From contig NZ_CP060201.1 of assembly GCF_013407925.2 (NCBI RefSeq), forward strand, positions 992,001 through 1,056,000: 64,000 bases of DNA. Direction: 5' to 3'. The notes beneath the pieces were generated by a model. It did not search any database. It had not been told where the DNA came from and saw nothing but the letters and a program-made list of their open reading frames with translations. Made by a program: the position numbers and the translations under genes. Origin of the DNA: Pseudomonas protegens. GTDB taxonomy: Bacteria; Pseudomonadota; Gammaproteobacteria; Pseudomonadales; Pseudomonadaceae. Shown piece by piece: positions 39,631 through 51,149 of this stretch; the first letter of the stretch is position 1, and each line of letters opens with the position of its first letter.

Positions 39631-40677
39631 ATGCCTGCCCAACTCAAGCGTCGCCTGTTTGTTTTCCTGTCCCTGGTCCTGCTGGTCGCCCTGGGCTTCC
39701 TCGCCCATTGGTGGTTCCACGGGCGTTTTTATGAAACCACCGACAACGCCTACGTCCAGGGCGAAATCACCCGGGTTTCCAGTCAACTGAGCGCACGGAT
39801 CGACGAAGTGCTGGTCCAGGACAACCAACACGTAGAGAAAGGCCAATTACTGGTACGCCTGGAAGGCCAGGACTTCCAGCTGGCGGTGGACCGCGCCCAG
39901 GCGGCCCTGGCCACTCGCGAGGCCGAACGCCTGCAGGCCCAGAGCAAACTGACCCAACAAGCCAGCCTGATTGCCGCCAGCCAGGCGCAGGTGGCATCGA
40001 GCCAGGCCAGCCTCGGCCGCTCGCAGATCGACCTGTCCCGGGCCCAGACCCTGCGCAAGCCCGGTTATGTGTCCGAAGAACGGGTCACCACCCTTTCCGC
40101 CGACAACCACATCGCCCGCTCCCAGGTGGCCAAGGCCGAAGCCGACCTGCAAGGCCAGCGCCAGCAGGTCAACGCCCTGAACGCCGAGATCAAGCGCCTC
40201 GACGCACAGATTGCCAATGCCCAGGCCGAGCTGGCCCAGGCGCAATTGAACCTGACCCGCAGCGAAATCCACGCCCCCATCAGCGGCATCATCGGCCAGC
40301 GTGCGGCGCGCAGCGGCCAAGTGGTGCAGGCCGGCGCCTACCTGTTGTCGATCGTTCCGGACCAGGACATCTGGGTTCAGGCCAACTTCAAGGAGACTCA
40401 GATCGGGCACATGCAACCCGGGCAACAGGCCGAGCTGACCTTCGACGCCTACGGCGACACCCCGATCCAGGCCAGGGTCGACAGCCTGTTCGCCGCCTCA
40501 GGGGCGCAGTTCAGCCTGCTGCCACCGGACAATGCCACCGGCAACTTCACCAAGGTGGTACAGCGCATTCCGGTAAAACTGACCTTTGCTGCCGACAATC
40601 CCCTACAAGGCAAGATCCGCCCGGGAATGTCGGTCACGGTCAAAGTGAACGTCAAAGACCCTGTCGATGGCCGGTGA
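39631..40677 (+). CDS. emrA: EmrA-type membrane fusion protein
   Basis: A 348-residue HlyD-family adaptor: cytoplasmic start, one membrane helix (about 7-26), N-terminal lipoyl half, a long coiled-coil hairpin rich in Ala/Gln (about 75-205), second lipoyl half (SGIIGQRAARSGQVV) and beta-barrel. Such proteins bridge an inner-membrane pump to an outer-membrane channel. ATG 39631 is preferred because the membrane anchor begins there; ATG 39574 would add 19 polar residues. It overlaps the pump gene by 11 bases. No outer-membrane factor gene is adjacent. Confidence 0.9.
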   Translation: MPAQLKRRLFVFLSLVLLVALGFLAHWWFHGRFYETTDNAYVQGEITRVSSQLSARIDEVLVQDNQHVEKGQLLVRLEGQDFQLAVDRAQAALATREAERLQAQSKLTQQASLIAASQAQVASSQASLGRSQIDLSRAQTLRKPGYVSEERVTTLSADNHIARSQVAKAEADLQGQRQQVNALNAEIKRLDAQIANAQAELAQAQLNLTRSEIHAPISGIIGQRAARSGQVVQAGAYLLSIVPDQDIWVQANFKETQIGHMQPGQQAELTFDAYGDTPIQARVDSLFAASGAQFSLLPPDNATGNFTKVVQRIPVKLTFAADNPLQGKIRPGMSVTVKVNVKDPVDGR

Positions 40678-42217
40678 TCAACTGCTGCGTCCGACAGGAG
40701 AACCCTCGCGACGCGACTGGATTGCGGTGATGAGCGCCATGCTCGGCGCCTTCATGGCGGTGCTCGATATCCAGATCACCAACTCTTCGCTCAAGGACAT
40801 CCAGGGCGCGCTGTCCGCCACCCTGGAGGAAGGCTCGTGGATCTCCACCTCCTACCTGGTGGCCGAGATCATCATGATCCCCCTCACCGCCTGGCTGGTG
40901 CAGTTGCTCTCGGCCCGGCGGCTGGCGACCTGGGTGTCGGTGGGTTTCCTGATCGCCTCCCTGCTCTGCTCCATGGCCTGGAGCCTGGAAAGCATGATCG
41001 TGTTCCGCGCCCTGCAGGGCTTTACCGGCGGCGCGCTGATTCCCCTGGCCTTCACCCTGACCCTGATCAAGCTCCCCGAACACCACCGGGCCAAGGGCAT
41101 GGCCATGTTCGCCATGACCGCCACCTTCGCCCCCTCCATTGGCCCGACCCTGGGCGGCTGGCTCACGGAAAACTGGGGCTGGGAATACATCTTCTACATC
41201 AACGTGCCCCCGGGCCTGCTGATGATCGCCGGCCTGCTGTACGGCCTGGAAAAGAAGGAAGCCCACTGGGAACTGCTGAAAAGCACCGACTACACCGGCA
41301 TCCTCACCCTCGGCCTGGGCCTGGGCTGCCTGCAGGTGTTTCTTGAAGAGGGCCACCGCAAGGACTGGCTGGAGTCGAGCCTGATCGTGACCCTGGGCAG
41401 CATCGCCCTGATCAGCCTGATCACCTTCGTCATCGTCCAGGTTTCCAAGCCCAATCCATTGATCAACCTGGGCATCCTGCGCAATCGCAACTTCGGCCTG
41501 TCGAGCATTTCCAGCCTGGGCATGGGGGTTGGCCTGTATGGCTCGATCTACCTGCTGCCGCTTTATCTGGCCCAGATCCAGAACTACAACGCCCTGCAGA
41601 TCGGCGAAGTCATCATGTGGATGGGCATACCGCAGTTGTTCCTGATTCCCCTGGTGCCCAAGCTGATGCAGTTCATCTCGCCCAAATGGCTGTGCGCCCT
41701 GGGGTTCGGCCTGTTCGGGCTGGCGAGCTTTTCTTCCGGGGTGCTCAACCCGGACTTCGCCGGACCGCAGTTCAACCAGATCCAGATCATCCGCGCCCTG
41801 GGCCAGCCGCTGATCATGGTCACCATCTCGCTGATCGCCACGGCTTATATACAGCCCCAGGATGCCGGCTCGGCTTCGAGCCTGTTCAACATCCTGCGCA
41901 ACCTCGGCGGCGCCATCGGCATCGCCTTGCTGGCGACCCTGCTGGATGCCCGGACCAAGACCTATTTCGACTACCTGCGCGAGGCGCTGGTGCCGAGCAA
42001 CCCGCAGGTGGCGGAACGCCTGGCGACCCTGACCGAGAAATTCGGCAGTGAAACCGCGGCCCTGGGCAAGCTCAGCGAGATCACCCACCAGCAGGCGCAG
42101 ATCATGGCCTACAACGATGCCTTCCATTTTGTCGGCATCGCCCTGGGCATCAGCATGCTGGCGGTGCTGTTGACCAAGGCCCTGCCCAAGGGCCTCAAGG
42201 CCGGCGAAGCCCACTGA
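40667..42217 (+). CDS. emrB: EmrB/QacA-type MFS multidrug exporter (DHA2 family)
   Basis: A 516-residue transporter with about 14 membrane helices. LDIQITNSSL in helix 1 and GGALIPLAF and APSIGPTLGGWL in helices 4-5 (antiporter motif C) are DHA2 hallmarks. It should use the proton gradient to expel amphipathic compounds through EmrA and a TolC-like channel. It overlaps the upstream emrA-type gene by 11 bases, so the two are co-translated. Substrates are not readable. Confidence 0.93.
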   Translation: MAGDQLLRPTGEPSRRDWIAVMSAMLGAFMAVLDIQITNSSLKDIQGALSATLEEGSWISTSYLVAEIIMIPLTAWLVQLLSARRLATWVSVGFLIASLLCSMAWSLESMIVFRALQGFTGGALIPLAFTLTLIKLPEHHRAKGMAMFAMTATFAPSIGPTLGGWLTENWGWEYIFYINVPPGLLMIAGLLYGLEKKEAHWELLKSTDYTGILTLGLGLGCLQVFLEEGHRKDWLESSLIVTLGSIALISLITFVIVQVSKPNPLINLGILRNRNFGLSSISSLGMGVGLYGSIYLLPLYLAQIQNYNALQIGEVIMWMGIPQLFLIPLVPKLMQFISPKWLCALGFGLFGLASFSSGVLNPDFAGPQFNQIQIIRALGQPLIMVTISLIATAYIQPQDAGSASSLFNILRNLGGAIGIALLATLLDARTKTYFDYLREALVPSNPQVAERLATLTEKFGSETAALGKLSEITHQQAQIMAYNDAFHFVGIALGISMLAVLLTKALPKGLKAGEAH

Positions 42218-42231
42218 CCCACGAATGGCCT

Positions 42232-42313
42232 GCAGGAGCTGGCTTGCCGGCGAATCGACCCCCGACCCTTGCACAGGATTTGAGGGCCTCTTCGCCGGCA
42301 AGCCGGCTCCTAC
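42232..42313. repeat. Pair of inverted Pseudomonas REP elements
   Basis: GCAGGAGCTGGCTTGCCGG (from 42232) and, inverted, CGCCGGCAAGCCGGCTCC (to about 42311) flank a 36-base spacer between the convergent emrB-type and uvrB genes. Confidence 0.9.
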
Positions 42314-42329
42314 TAGGGATCGAGTGGCG

Positions 42330-44345
<2,016 letters not shown>

Positions 44346-44682
44346 AAACCTACCTCTGGGATCATTGGTGCGCGGCGATACCGTACAGGAACAAGAAAGA
44401 CCGCGTACGACCCATGTCGCCGAGGAAAAAACCGGAATGAGCTGGATGTGGAGGCAGATACCACGGCTTTCAAGGTAAAGGTCTTACACCCGCTAACACC
44501 CGGAATGTTGCAATAAGACTAACGGTCGAAAAATAAAGCGAAAAACTTGTCGCAAAAGGTCAATCGGCTGTCGCCCCCCGCGATGATGGCCTCTATACTA
44601 GCTCCCCGTTTGTGCACCGCTCTAGTGCATTCGGCTGGAGCGCGACACGTCCCTCCACACTCCATTCAGAGCCGCCGTAAAA
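44346..44682. other. Divergent promoter region between uvrB and the aminotransferase gene
   Basis: This 337-base gap must hold both promoters. A TATACT (44594-44599) is a possible minus-10 for the aminotransferase, but no good minus-35 matches it. I see no gene. Confidence 0.45.
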
Positions 44683-45879
44683 ATGAGCCTGTTCTCCGCT
44701 GTCGAAATGGCACCACGCGATCCAATCCTGGGCCTCAACGAAGCATTCAACGCCGACACCCGTACCAACAAGGTCAACCTTGGGGTGGGCGTGTACTGCA
44801 ACGAGGAGGGACGCATTCCACTCCTGCGCGCCGTTGTCGAAGCCGAGACAATTCGCGCCGCTCAACACGCTTCCCGTGGCTACCTGCCGATCGACGGCAT
44901 TGCCGCCTACGACCAGGCAGTACAAAAGCTGCTGTTCGGCAACGACTCGCCCCTGCTGGCCGCTGGCCGCGTGGTCACTACCCAGGCCGTTGGCGGTACG
45001 GGCGCCCTGAAAATCGGTGCCGACTTCCTCAAGCAACTGCTGCCCAACGCCGTGGTTGCCATCAGTGACCCAAGCTGGGAAAACCACCGCGCGCTGTTCG
45101 AAACCGCAGGTTTCCCGGTACAGAACTACCGTTATTACGACGCCGCCACCCACGACGTGAACCGCGCCGGTCTGCTGGAAGACCTCAACGCCCTGCCGGC
45201 CCAGTCGATCGTGGTGCTGCACGCCTGCTGCCACAACCCGACCGGTGTCGACCTGAGCCCGCAGGACTGGAAAAACGTCCTGGAAGTGGTCAAGGCGAAA
45301 AACCTCGTGCCATTCCTCGACATGGCCTACCAGGGCTTTGGCGACGGCATCGACGAAGACGCCGCGGCCGTGCGCCTGTTCGCCGAGTCGGGCCTGACCT
45401 TCTTCGTGTCCAGCTCGTTCTCCAAGTCGTTCTCGCTGTACGGCGAGCGCGTTGGCGCCCTGTCCATCGTCAGCAGCTCCAAGGAAGAAAGCGCGCGCGT
45501 GCTGTCCCAGGTCAAGCGCGTGATCCGCACCAACTACTCCAACCCGCCAACCCATGGCGCAACCATCGTCGCCGCGGTGCTGAACAACCAGGAACTGCGC
45601 GCCCAGTGGGAGCAGGAACTGGCGGAAATGCGCCTGCGGATTCGCGGCATGCGCACCCAGATGGTCGACTTGCTGGCCAAAGGCGCCCCTGAGCACGACT
45701 TCAGCTTTGTCGGTCGCCAGCGCGGCATGTTCTCCTACTCCGGCCTGACCGTTGAGCAAGTGACCCGCCTGCGCAACGAGTTCGGCATCTATGCGCTGGA
45801 CACCGGCCGTATCTGCGTGGCCGCGCTGAACCAGAACAACATCGACGCCGTGACCAAGGCCATCCTGCAAGTGATCTGA
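44683..45879 (+). CDS. tyrB: Aromatic amino acid aminotransferase (class I, PLP)
   Basis: A 398-residue aspartate/tyrosine aminotransferase-fold enzyme. The PLP lysine lies in SSFSKSFSLYGERVG, with HNPTG and the DMAYQGFG cofactor segment upstream. It interconverts phenylalanine/tyrosine (and aspartate) with their keto acids; in Pseudomonas such genes are called tyrB, phhC or aspC, and sequence alone does not separate them fully. A strong terminator follows. Confidence 0.88.
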   Translation: MSLFSAVEMAPRDPILGLNEAFNADTRTNKVNLGVGVYCNEEGRIPLLRAVVEAETIRAAQHASRGYLPIDGIAAYDQAVQKLLFGNDSPLLAAGRVVTTQAVGGTGALKIGADFLKQLLPNAVVAISDPSWENHRALFETAGFPVQNYRYYDAATHDVNRAGLLEDLNALPAQSIVVLHACCHNPTGVDLSPQDWKNVLEVVKAKNLVPFLDMAYQGFGDGIDEDAAAVRLFAESGLTFFVSSSFSKSFSLYGERVGALSIVSSSKEESARVLSQVKRVIRTNYSNPPTHGATIVAAVLNNQELRAQWEQELAEMRLRIRGMRTQMVDLLAKGAPEHDFSFVGRQRGMFSYSGLTVEQVTRLRNEFGIYALDTGRICVAALNQNNIDAVTKAILQVI

Positions 45880-45897
45880 TTCACCGCAGCGATACCC

Positions 45898-45927
45898 AAA
45901 GGGGAAGCCGACAGGCTTCCCCTTTTT
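45898..45927 (+). terminator. Terminator of the aminotransferase gene
   Basis: Stem AAAGGGGAAGCC (45898-45909) with GGCTTCCCCTTT (45914-45925), then T-run. Confidence 0.92.
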
Positions 45928-46008
45928 TGTCGGCGCTGCGCCGTTCCCCTGCCTGGTCCAACAGCCTCTAGACTGTGACCCTGTATTCCCCTGCTGATCG
46001 AGAAACCG

Positions 46009-46206
46009 ATGAAAGACGATGACCTGCGAGCTGACCGCGACGAACTGGAGCATTACCGGCCCCGCTCGCAGAAACGCGAGAAAAGCCTGGTCCTGCAAAT
46101 TGCTCTCGGGGTGTTTCTCGGCGGACTGGCCTTGTGGCTGGTACAACTGGCAGCCAGCTCGCTGATGGCCAAACTGATGCTCGGCACCCTGACCTTCGGT
46201 GGCTGA
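46009..46206 (+). CDS. Small single-helix membrane protein, unknown function
   Basis: A 65-residue protein with a highly charged first half (MKDDDLRADRDELEHYR, then KREK) and one membrane helix (about 27-47). I do not recognise it. The charged-then-hydrophobic layout and codon use look real. It is convergent with the small gene at 46213-46446, with 6 bases between their stops. Confidence 0.65.
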   Translation: MKDDDLRADRDELEHYRPRSQKREKSLVLQIALGVFLGGLALWLVQLAASSLMAKLMLGTLTFGG

Positions 46207-46212
46207 ACAGCC

Positions 46213-46446
46213 TCACCCCGTCAGTTCAACCAAGCGGTGGCTGGCGGCATCATCGAACGCCACGTACAACGCCTCGGCCACCTGGCTCTTGATGGCCTTG
46301 GCGCTTTCCAGTCCAAGGACAAAACCCTCGGCCTTGCCGCCGGCACGATTCAGATCAGGCGTCGAAGCGGCCTGGGTGATGGCGTCCAACAGCTTGCTGG
46401 CCTGAGGCCCCACCCCTTTGGGCAGGCTGATCTGCTCGATGCTCAT
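46213..46446 (-). CDS. Small conserved hypothetical protein
   Basis: A 77-residue soluble, mostly helical protein beginning MSIEQISLPKGVGPQA. I do not recognise a domain. A GGGG stretch lies about 7 bases before ATG 46446. Balanced composition and position between genes support it as real; function unknown. Confidence 0.6.
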   Translation of the reverse strand: MSIEQISLPKGVGPQASKLLDAITQAASTPDLNRAGGKAEGFVLGLESAKAIKSQVAEALYVAFDDAASHRLVELTG

Positions 46447-46717
46447 GACAGCACCCCGCAGCGGGCGGCGAAAAACACGGAAGAAACCTGGGATACATCG
46501 AAGCGGATCATAAAGGCTTACCTATGCGGGCTTGAGGCCGGTAGCGCGTGGAACCACTTCCGGGCAGCCATGGTAGCCCCTATCGGATCACGTAACGGCC
46601 CGCCAGCTAATAAAACCCTCGAAGTCATGTCGGCCGATCATTCAGATCCTCGCCGCGCTGAAAAAAATCTTCATGACTTGTTGACTTCCCTTTTTGAATC
46701 AGTAAGATACGGCGCAT

Positions 46718-46793
<76 letters not shown>

Positions 46794-46883
46794 CATTCCT
46801 ACACTGATTTGCCTCAAACCCTACAAGAGCGCTCTGCTCTTTCGGCCAATCAGCTAAAGCGCCTCCCCCCAATAAATTTCCTG

Positions 46884-46910
46884 ATCCGCATGTCAGCCAG
46901 ACATGCGGAT
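46884..46910. repeat. Perfect 11-bp hairpin downstream of tRNA-Asn
   Basis: ATCCGCATGTC (46884-46894) and GACATGCGGAT (46900-46910) with a 5-base loop. No T-run follows, so it is not a clear terminator. Confidence 0.7.
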
Positions 46911-47210
46911 GAAATGCTTTGTCGAGCCGAAAGACTCAGGCCAAGGTCGGGTTGCCTTGTCGCAATGGCCTGACGTAGGCTGTGCGCCTATTTTTCCGGC
47001 CAGTCAGACAACGATGTTCCTGCCAGCACAGTTCCCGTGCCTCTCCCCTTCGATGAGCCCTTCGGCAACCCTGGCCGTTGCCCAGCATGATTGCGCGATC
47101 AACCGTCGTCGTCGCAGCGTCCTGTTCGCCTTCACCTTCTCCCCGCACCAGGGCCATCGCTAACCGCGATTGAGCCCGGCGCCGCCACGCCACCTTGGGC
47201 GCCAGCTGTC

Positions 47211-47286
47211 GGAGCCGACTCGCCAGCGAAGACGCGCTGAAAAGCAACGCTTCAGTCAATCAGCGCTTCGCCAGCAAGCCAGCCCC
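47211..47286. repeat. Degenerate inverted REP pair
   Basis: GGAGCCGACTCGCCAGCGAAG (47211-47231, shown to base 21) and the inverted CTTCGCCAGCAAGCCAGCC (from 47266) resemble diverged Pseudomonas REP units. Confidence 0.6.
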
Positions 47287-47397
47287 AACGCCAAGGGCAC
47301 AAGCCCGGCTCTCGCCCGTACCTCGGCGGATGCTGTCACGCCGCGTCCGCACACCTCTATTTTTCAGCGCCTGAAGTGCCGGGCGCGGGTCTTGAAC

Positions 47398-48555
47398 ATG
47401 AACAAAGCCTTGTTAGCCGCCCTGATCCTGGGCATTTCCATTGTCGGCCTGAGCATAGGCTCCACGGTGCCGATCCTCGCCCTGCGCCTGTATCAGGCCG
47501 GCGCTTCGAACAACCAGATCGGCATCATGTCGGCACTGCCGGCAGCGGGAATGATGCTCTCGGCCTTTATGGTCAATGCCCTGGGCCAGCGCCTGACCCG
47601 ACGCCAGATCTATCTGCTGTGCTTCAGCCTCTGTGCGCTGAGCGTGGCCGCTCTGGAACTGCCCGACGCCAGTTTCTACAGCCTGGGCCTGGCCCGGGTC
47701 GCCATGGGGCTGGGTGCCGGGCTGATCATCATTCTCGGGGAAACCTGGGTCAATGAAATGGCCGAGGACGCCAGCCGTGGACGCCTGGTGGCGGTCTACA
47801 CCACTTGCTTCACCTTCTTCCAACTGCTGGGCCCTGGACTGGTGTCATGGCTGGGCACCGAGGGGCCGGCGGTGCTGGCGATCGTCAGCGTCGGATATGC
47901 CATCGCGATTGCCGTGGTCTGGCTGACCCTGCCGCAGACAGATGCCGCGAACATCCAAGAGGAAAGCCGGAGCTTCTCGGTTCTGGGCTTTATCCGCATC
48001 GCCCCGGCCTTATGCGTGGGCATCCTGTTCTTCGCCTTTTTCGACAGCGTGGTGCTGTCGCTGTTTCCGGTGTACGCCGCCGGCCACGGCTACAGCATCA
48101 AGCTGGCGGCGCTGATGGTGACCATCATTCTCCTGGGGGATACGGCGTTCCAGTTTCCCCTGGGCTGGCTCTCGGACAAGCTGGGGCGCCCCGGCATCTA
48201 CCTGGGTTGCGGTTGCATCGCCCTGCTGATCGGCCTGTGCCTGCCCCTGCTGATGAGCGCCCCCGGCCTGCTCTGGCCGAGCCTGGTCATCCTCGGGGCA
48301 GCGGCAGGCGGTATCTACACCCTGGCCATCGTGCTGATCGGTCAATCCTTCAGCGGAGCGGACCTGGTCACCGCCAATGCCAGTGCCGGCCTGCTCTGGG
48401 GCATCGGCAGCCTGCTGGGCCCTCTGCTCAGTGGGACCGCCATGAGCGGCGGCAGCTATGGCCTGCCCCTGACCCTGTCGGCTGCCGCCGCGGTGGTCGT
48501 GGGGTTTGCCTTGTCCCTGGTGCGCCAGGAGCAACTCGACAAAGTGGCGCAATAG
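47398..48555 (+). CDS. MFS transporter (YcaD-like)
   Basis: A 385-residue protein with 12 predicted membrane helices. Its helix 2-3 loop has GQRLTRRQ, a variant of MFS motif A (GxxxDRxGRR), and the second-half counterpart is LSDKLGRPG. It resembles YcaD-type uncharacterised MFS proteins; the substrate is unknown. ATG 47398 is chosen because helix 1 starts immediately; the upstream in-frame 76 codons are polar and lack a ribosome site. A terminator follows. Confidence 0.87.
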   Translation: MNKALLAALILGISIVGLSIGSTVPILALRLYQAGASNNQIGIMSALPAAGMMLSAFMVNALGQRLTRRQIYLLCFSLCALSVAALELPDASFYSLGLARVAMGLGAGLIIILGETWVNEMAEDASRGRLVAVYTTCFTFFQLLGPGLVSWLGTEGPAVLAIVSVGYAIAIAVVWLTLPQTDAANIQEESRSFSVLGFIRIAPALCVGILFFAFFDSVVLSLFPVYAAGHGYSIKLAALMVTIILLGDTAFQFPLGWLSDKLGRPGIYLGCGCIALLIGLCLPLLMSAPGLLWPSLVILGAAAGGIYTLAIVLIGQSFSGADLVTANASAGLLWGIGSLLGPLLSGTAMSGGSYGLPLTLSAAAAVVVGFALSLVRQEQLDKVAQ

Positions 48556-48573
48556 TCAGGCGGCCGTCTGCCC

Positions 48574-48609
48574 ACGCGGCCTCTGATCATTCACAGGCCG
48601 CGTTTTTGT
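48574..48609 (+). terminator. Terminator of the MFS gene
   Basis: Stem ACGCGGCCT (48574-48582) with AGGCCGCGT (48595-48603) and T-run. Confidence 0.85.
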
Positions 48610-48654
48610 CATTACCATCGCGCCCTTCGACGCCCCCCAACGGATACCCCTGCC

Positions 48655-49236
48655 ATGGACCGAGCTCTGCGCCTTCTGCCTCTGTGTGGACTGCTGTCAC
48701 TGCTGCCTCTGCCGGCCCTGGCCAGCCCAGCGGTGGATTGCGCCACCCTAAGTGACAACGCCTCCCTGGTGGCCGGCCAATACCGTCCGCCCCTGGAGGC
48801 CAAGGTCATCGGCGAAGGACGGCTGCACTTCCACAGCGGGCCCGACACCGCCTGCGTTAACAAGAAACTCTATGTAATCCCTGGCGACGGCCTGACGGTG
48901 TACGCCTCCAGCGACACTGGCTGGGCCCAGGTCATGTACATCGCCAAGGATGGCGAGGACTACAGCGGCTGGGTCGAGGAACAGCGCCTGCAGCTGGGCG
49001 GTCATTACGGCGGCCCACAACTTCCCAGCGAGGTCACGGCCTTTATCCAGCGTCATGAGGATTGCCTGCACTTTGCCGGCGAGGAGGCCTACGACGAAGA
49101 GCGCCGGGCCGAACTGGAGAAGGCCGTCAATGCAGTCTGTGTCGGCCATGATCGCCAGCTCGCCGCCCTGCGCAGCCAGTACCAGGACAACCCCGAGGTC
49201 CTGCAAGCCCTGGAGCCCCTGGAAAACCTCGAATAA
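48655..49236 (+). CDS. Exported hypothetical protein with SH3-like region
   Basis: A 193-residue protein with a signal peptide (about 1-23, cleavage after ALA-S) and a mature part with a beta-rich, SH3-like region (about 40-115: YVIPGDGLTVYASSDTGWAQVMY) and a helical C-terminus with paired Cys. Bacterial SH3 domains often bind cell-wall components, but this is only a resemblance. It is probably periplasmic. Confidence 0.72.
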   Translation: MDRALRLLPLCGLLSLLPLPALASPAVDCATLSDNASLVAGQYRPPLEAKVIGEGRLHFHSGPDTACVNKKLYVIPGDGLTVYASSDTGWAQVMYIAKDGEDYSGWVEEQRLQLGGHYGGPQLPSEVTAFIQRHEDCLHFAGEEAYDEERRAELEKAVNAVCVGHDRQLAALRSQYQDNPEVLQALEPLENLE

Positions 49237-49248
49237 TCACGCCCCAAT

Positions 49249-49277
49249 AAAAAACGGCGCCATCAGGGCGCCGTTTC
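49249..49277. terminator. Bidirectional terminator
   Basis: Stem AAACGGCGCC (49252-49261) with GGCGCCGTTT (49267-49276) between convergent genes; the T-run is clear on the minus strand. Confidence 0.85.
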
Positions 49278-49298
49278 TTCATGCCGCAACACCTGCAC

Positions 49299-50840
49299 TC
49301 AATGCGTGACTTCGGCGCTGCCACGGGCATGGCTTGGCGCAGAACCGTCACCAGGCTGCGGCGAGGACTGACCCGAAACCTCAGCCACCAGCGGAACCTC
49401 ATTGCCTTCGGCATCGTGCAGCTTGCCACCGCTGAAATAGTCGCCTTCACGCAACGCAGCAATGTCCTGGAAGCGCAGGCTGCGCTCGGTGCCGGCGACG
49501 AACACCGACTGCTGGTCGGAGTTGCCCGCGGTGAAGTGGTTGAACGCCAGGTTCAGCACGATCGCCATGATCGCCGAGGAACTGATGCCCGAATGGAAGA
49601 TCGTCGCGAACCAGCTGGGGAAATGGTCGTAGAAGCTCGGCGCGGCAATCGGGATCATGCCGAAGCCGATCGAGGTGGCAACGATGATCAGGTTCATGTT
49701 GTTGCGGTAGTCGACCTTGGACAACGTGCGGATGCCACTGGCGGCCACGGTGCCGAACAAGACGATACCAGCCCCGCCCAGCACCGAGGTCGGCACCGCG
49801 GCAATCACCCGCCCCATGAAGGGCAGCAGACCGAGAATCACCAGGAACAGCCCACCGGTGGCGACCACGAAGCGGCTCTTGATCCCGGTGACCGCCACCA
49901 GCCCGACGTTCTGGGCAAAGGCGCTCTGGGTGAAGGAGCCGAAGATCGGCGCGATCATGCTCGACAGCATGTCGGCACGCAGGCCATCGCCCAAACGCTT
50001 GGAGTCGACTTTGGTGTGGATGATTTCACCCACCGCCAGGATGTCCGCCGAGGTTTCCACCAGGGTCACCATGACCACGATGCACATCGACAGGATCGCC
50101 GCGACATGGAAGGTCGGCATACCGAAATGGAAAGGCGTGGGCAGACCGAACATCGGCCCCTGGGTGACACCGGAAAAGTCCGCCATGCCCAGGAACACCG
50201 CAACCACGGTGCCAATGATCATTGCCAGGAGAATCGACAGCCGGGAAATCGCCGCACTGCCGATCTTGCTCAGCAGCAACACCAGGGCCAGCGTCAGGGC
50301 CGCCAGGCCGATGTTCGACATGCTGCCAAAGTCCGCCGCACGACTGTTGCCGCCCATGGCCCAGCGCGCCGCGACCGGCATCAGCGTCAGGCCGATGGTG
50401 GTAATGACGATGCCGGTGACCAGGGGAGGAAAGAACTTGGTGATCCGCGAGAACACCGGGGTGATCAGCAGACCGATCAGCGAGGCGGCGATCACCGCCC
50501 CGAGCACCGACTGGAAGCCGCCTTCCCCGGTACTGGTGACAATCGCCACCATGGTTGAAACACCCGCAAAGGACACCCCTTGCACCAGCGGCAGTTTGCA
50601 ACCGAAAAACGGCACGCCGAGGGTTTGCAGCAACGTCGCCAACCCTCCCGCGAACAACGAGGCCGCAATCAACAAGCCGATCTCCGCCGGCGACAGACCG
50701 GCCGCCTGGCCGATGATCAAGGGCACTGCAACGATACCGCCGTACATGGTCAGCACGTGTTGCAGGCCATAGGCCATATTCGCGCCAATACCCAAATTTT
50801 CATCTTCGGGCCGTTGCTGTGAAACCTGGGGCGTATTCAT
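49299..50840 (-). CDS. NCS2-family nucleobase (xanthine/urate-type) permease
   Basis: A 513-residue NCS2 symporter with about 14 membrane segments; GLQHVLTMYGG opens it, QSAFAQNVGLVAVTG marks the substrate region (NCS2 QNxG motif) and GGAGIVLFG follows. The motif fits xanthine/urate rather than uracil transporters, but this needs alignment. The C-terminal tail (about 60 residues) is polar. ATG 50840 is chosen as the conserved start. Two inverted TTGYATACAGT sites upstream suggest control by a GntR-like repressor. Confidence 0.88.
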   Translation of the reverse strand: MNTPQVSQQRPEDENLGIGANMAYGLQHVLTMYGGIVAVPLIIGQAAGLSPAEIGLLIAASLFAGGLATLLQTLGVPFFGCKLPLVQGVSFAGVSTMVAIVTSTGEGGFQSVLGAVIAASLIGLLITPVFSRITKFFPPLVTGIVITTIGLTLMPVAARWAMGGNSRAADFGSMSNIGLAALTLALVLLLSKIGSAAISRLSILLAMIIGTVVAVFLGMADFSGVTQGPMFGLPTPFHFGMPTFHVAAILSMCIVVMVTLVETSADILAVGEIIHTKVDSKRLGDGLRADMLSSMIAPIFGSFTQSAFAQNVGLVAVTGIKSRFVVATGGLFLVILGLLPFMGRVIAAVPTSVLGGAGIVLFGTVAASGIRTLSKVDYRNNMNLIIVATSIGFGMIPIAAPSFYDHFPSWFATIFHSGISSSAIMAIVLNLAFNHFTAGNSDQQSVFVAGTERSLRFQDIAALREGDYFSGGKLHDAEGNEVPLVAEVSGQSSPQPGDGSAPSHARGSAEVTH

Positions 50841-50872
50841 GGTGTGGGGTTCCCTGTTTTTGTTATGCGCAC

Positions 50873-50918
50873 ACTGTATGCAACATCCAAGACAACTGTC
50901 CATAGGATTGTATACAGT
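50873..50918. promoter_or_regulatory. Paired operator-like sites upstream of the NCS2 permease
   Basis: TTGCATACAGT on the minus strand (50883-50873) and TTGTATACAGT on the plus strand (50908-50918) form an inverted pair 35 bases apart, 33-78 bases before the start codon. GTATAC cores are typical of GntR-type operators. Confidence 0.5.
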
Positions 50919-51095
50919 TTGCCATTCGGGATTTATTTGACCCCCATCAACGGACACCCCGGGCAAAACCTTCGATTGCCTCCCCTTCACCAGCCTGAAA
51001 AGCCGCCCCAGAGCCATCGCTCAGCCGAGCAGCGGGCACCAGCGGCGCCCTCGCGCGCGTTGCTTCACGCCATTCCAGGGGTTGAAAAACAGGAT

Positions 51096-51126
51096 GAAAA
51101 AAGCCGATCCGCTTGCCGGATCGGCT
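51096..51126 (-). terminator. Terminator of the secreted His-His protein gene
   Basis: Stem AGCCGATCCG (51102-51111) with CGGATCGGCT (51117-51126) and six T on the minus strand. Confidence 0.9.
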
Positions 51127-51149
51127 CAGGCCTCGCATCTGCGGAACAA

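Larger units (their letters stand above)
46794..47397. other. Gene-free region after tRNA-Asn
   Basis: About 600 bases without a supportable gene. It holds an 11-bp hairpin (46884-46910) and a degenerate inverted REP pair (47211-47286). Short open frames on both strands have no recognisable features. Confidence 0.5.

Noticed and set aside
44346..44480. LexA box before uvrB
   Set aside because: No CTG-N10-CAG match was found in the region upstream of the start.
46903..47259. ORFs on both strands after tRNA-Asn suggesting an integrase remnant
   Set aside because: No integrase motif or duplicated tRNA 3' end was seen.
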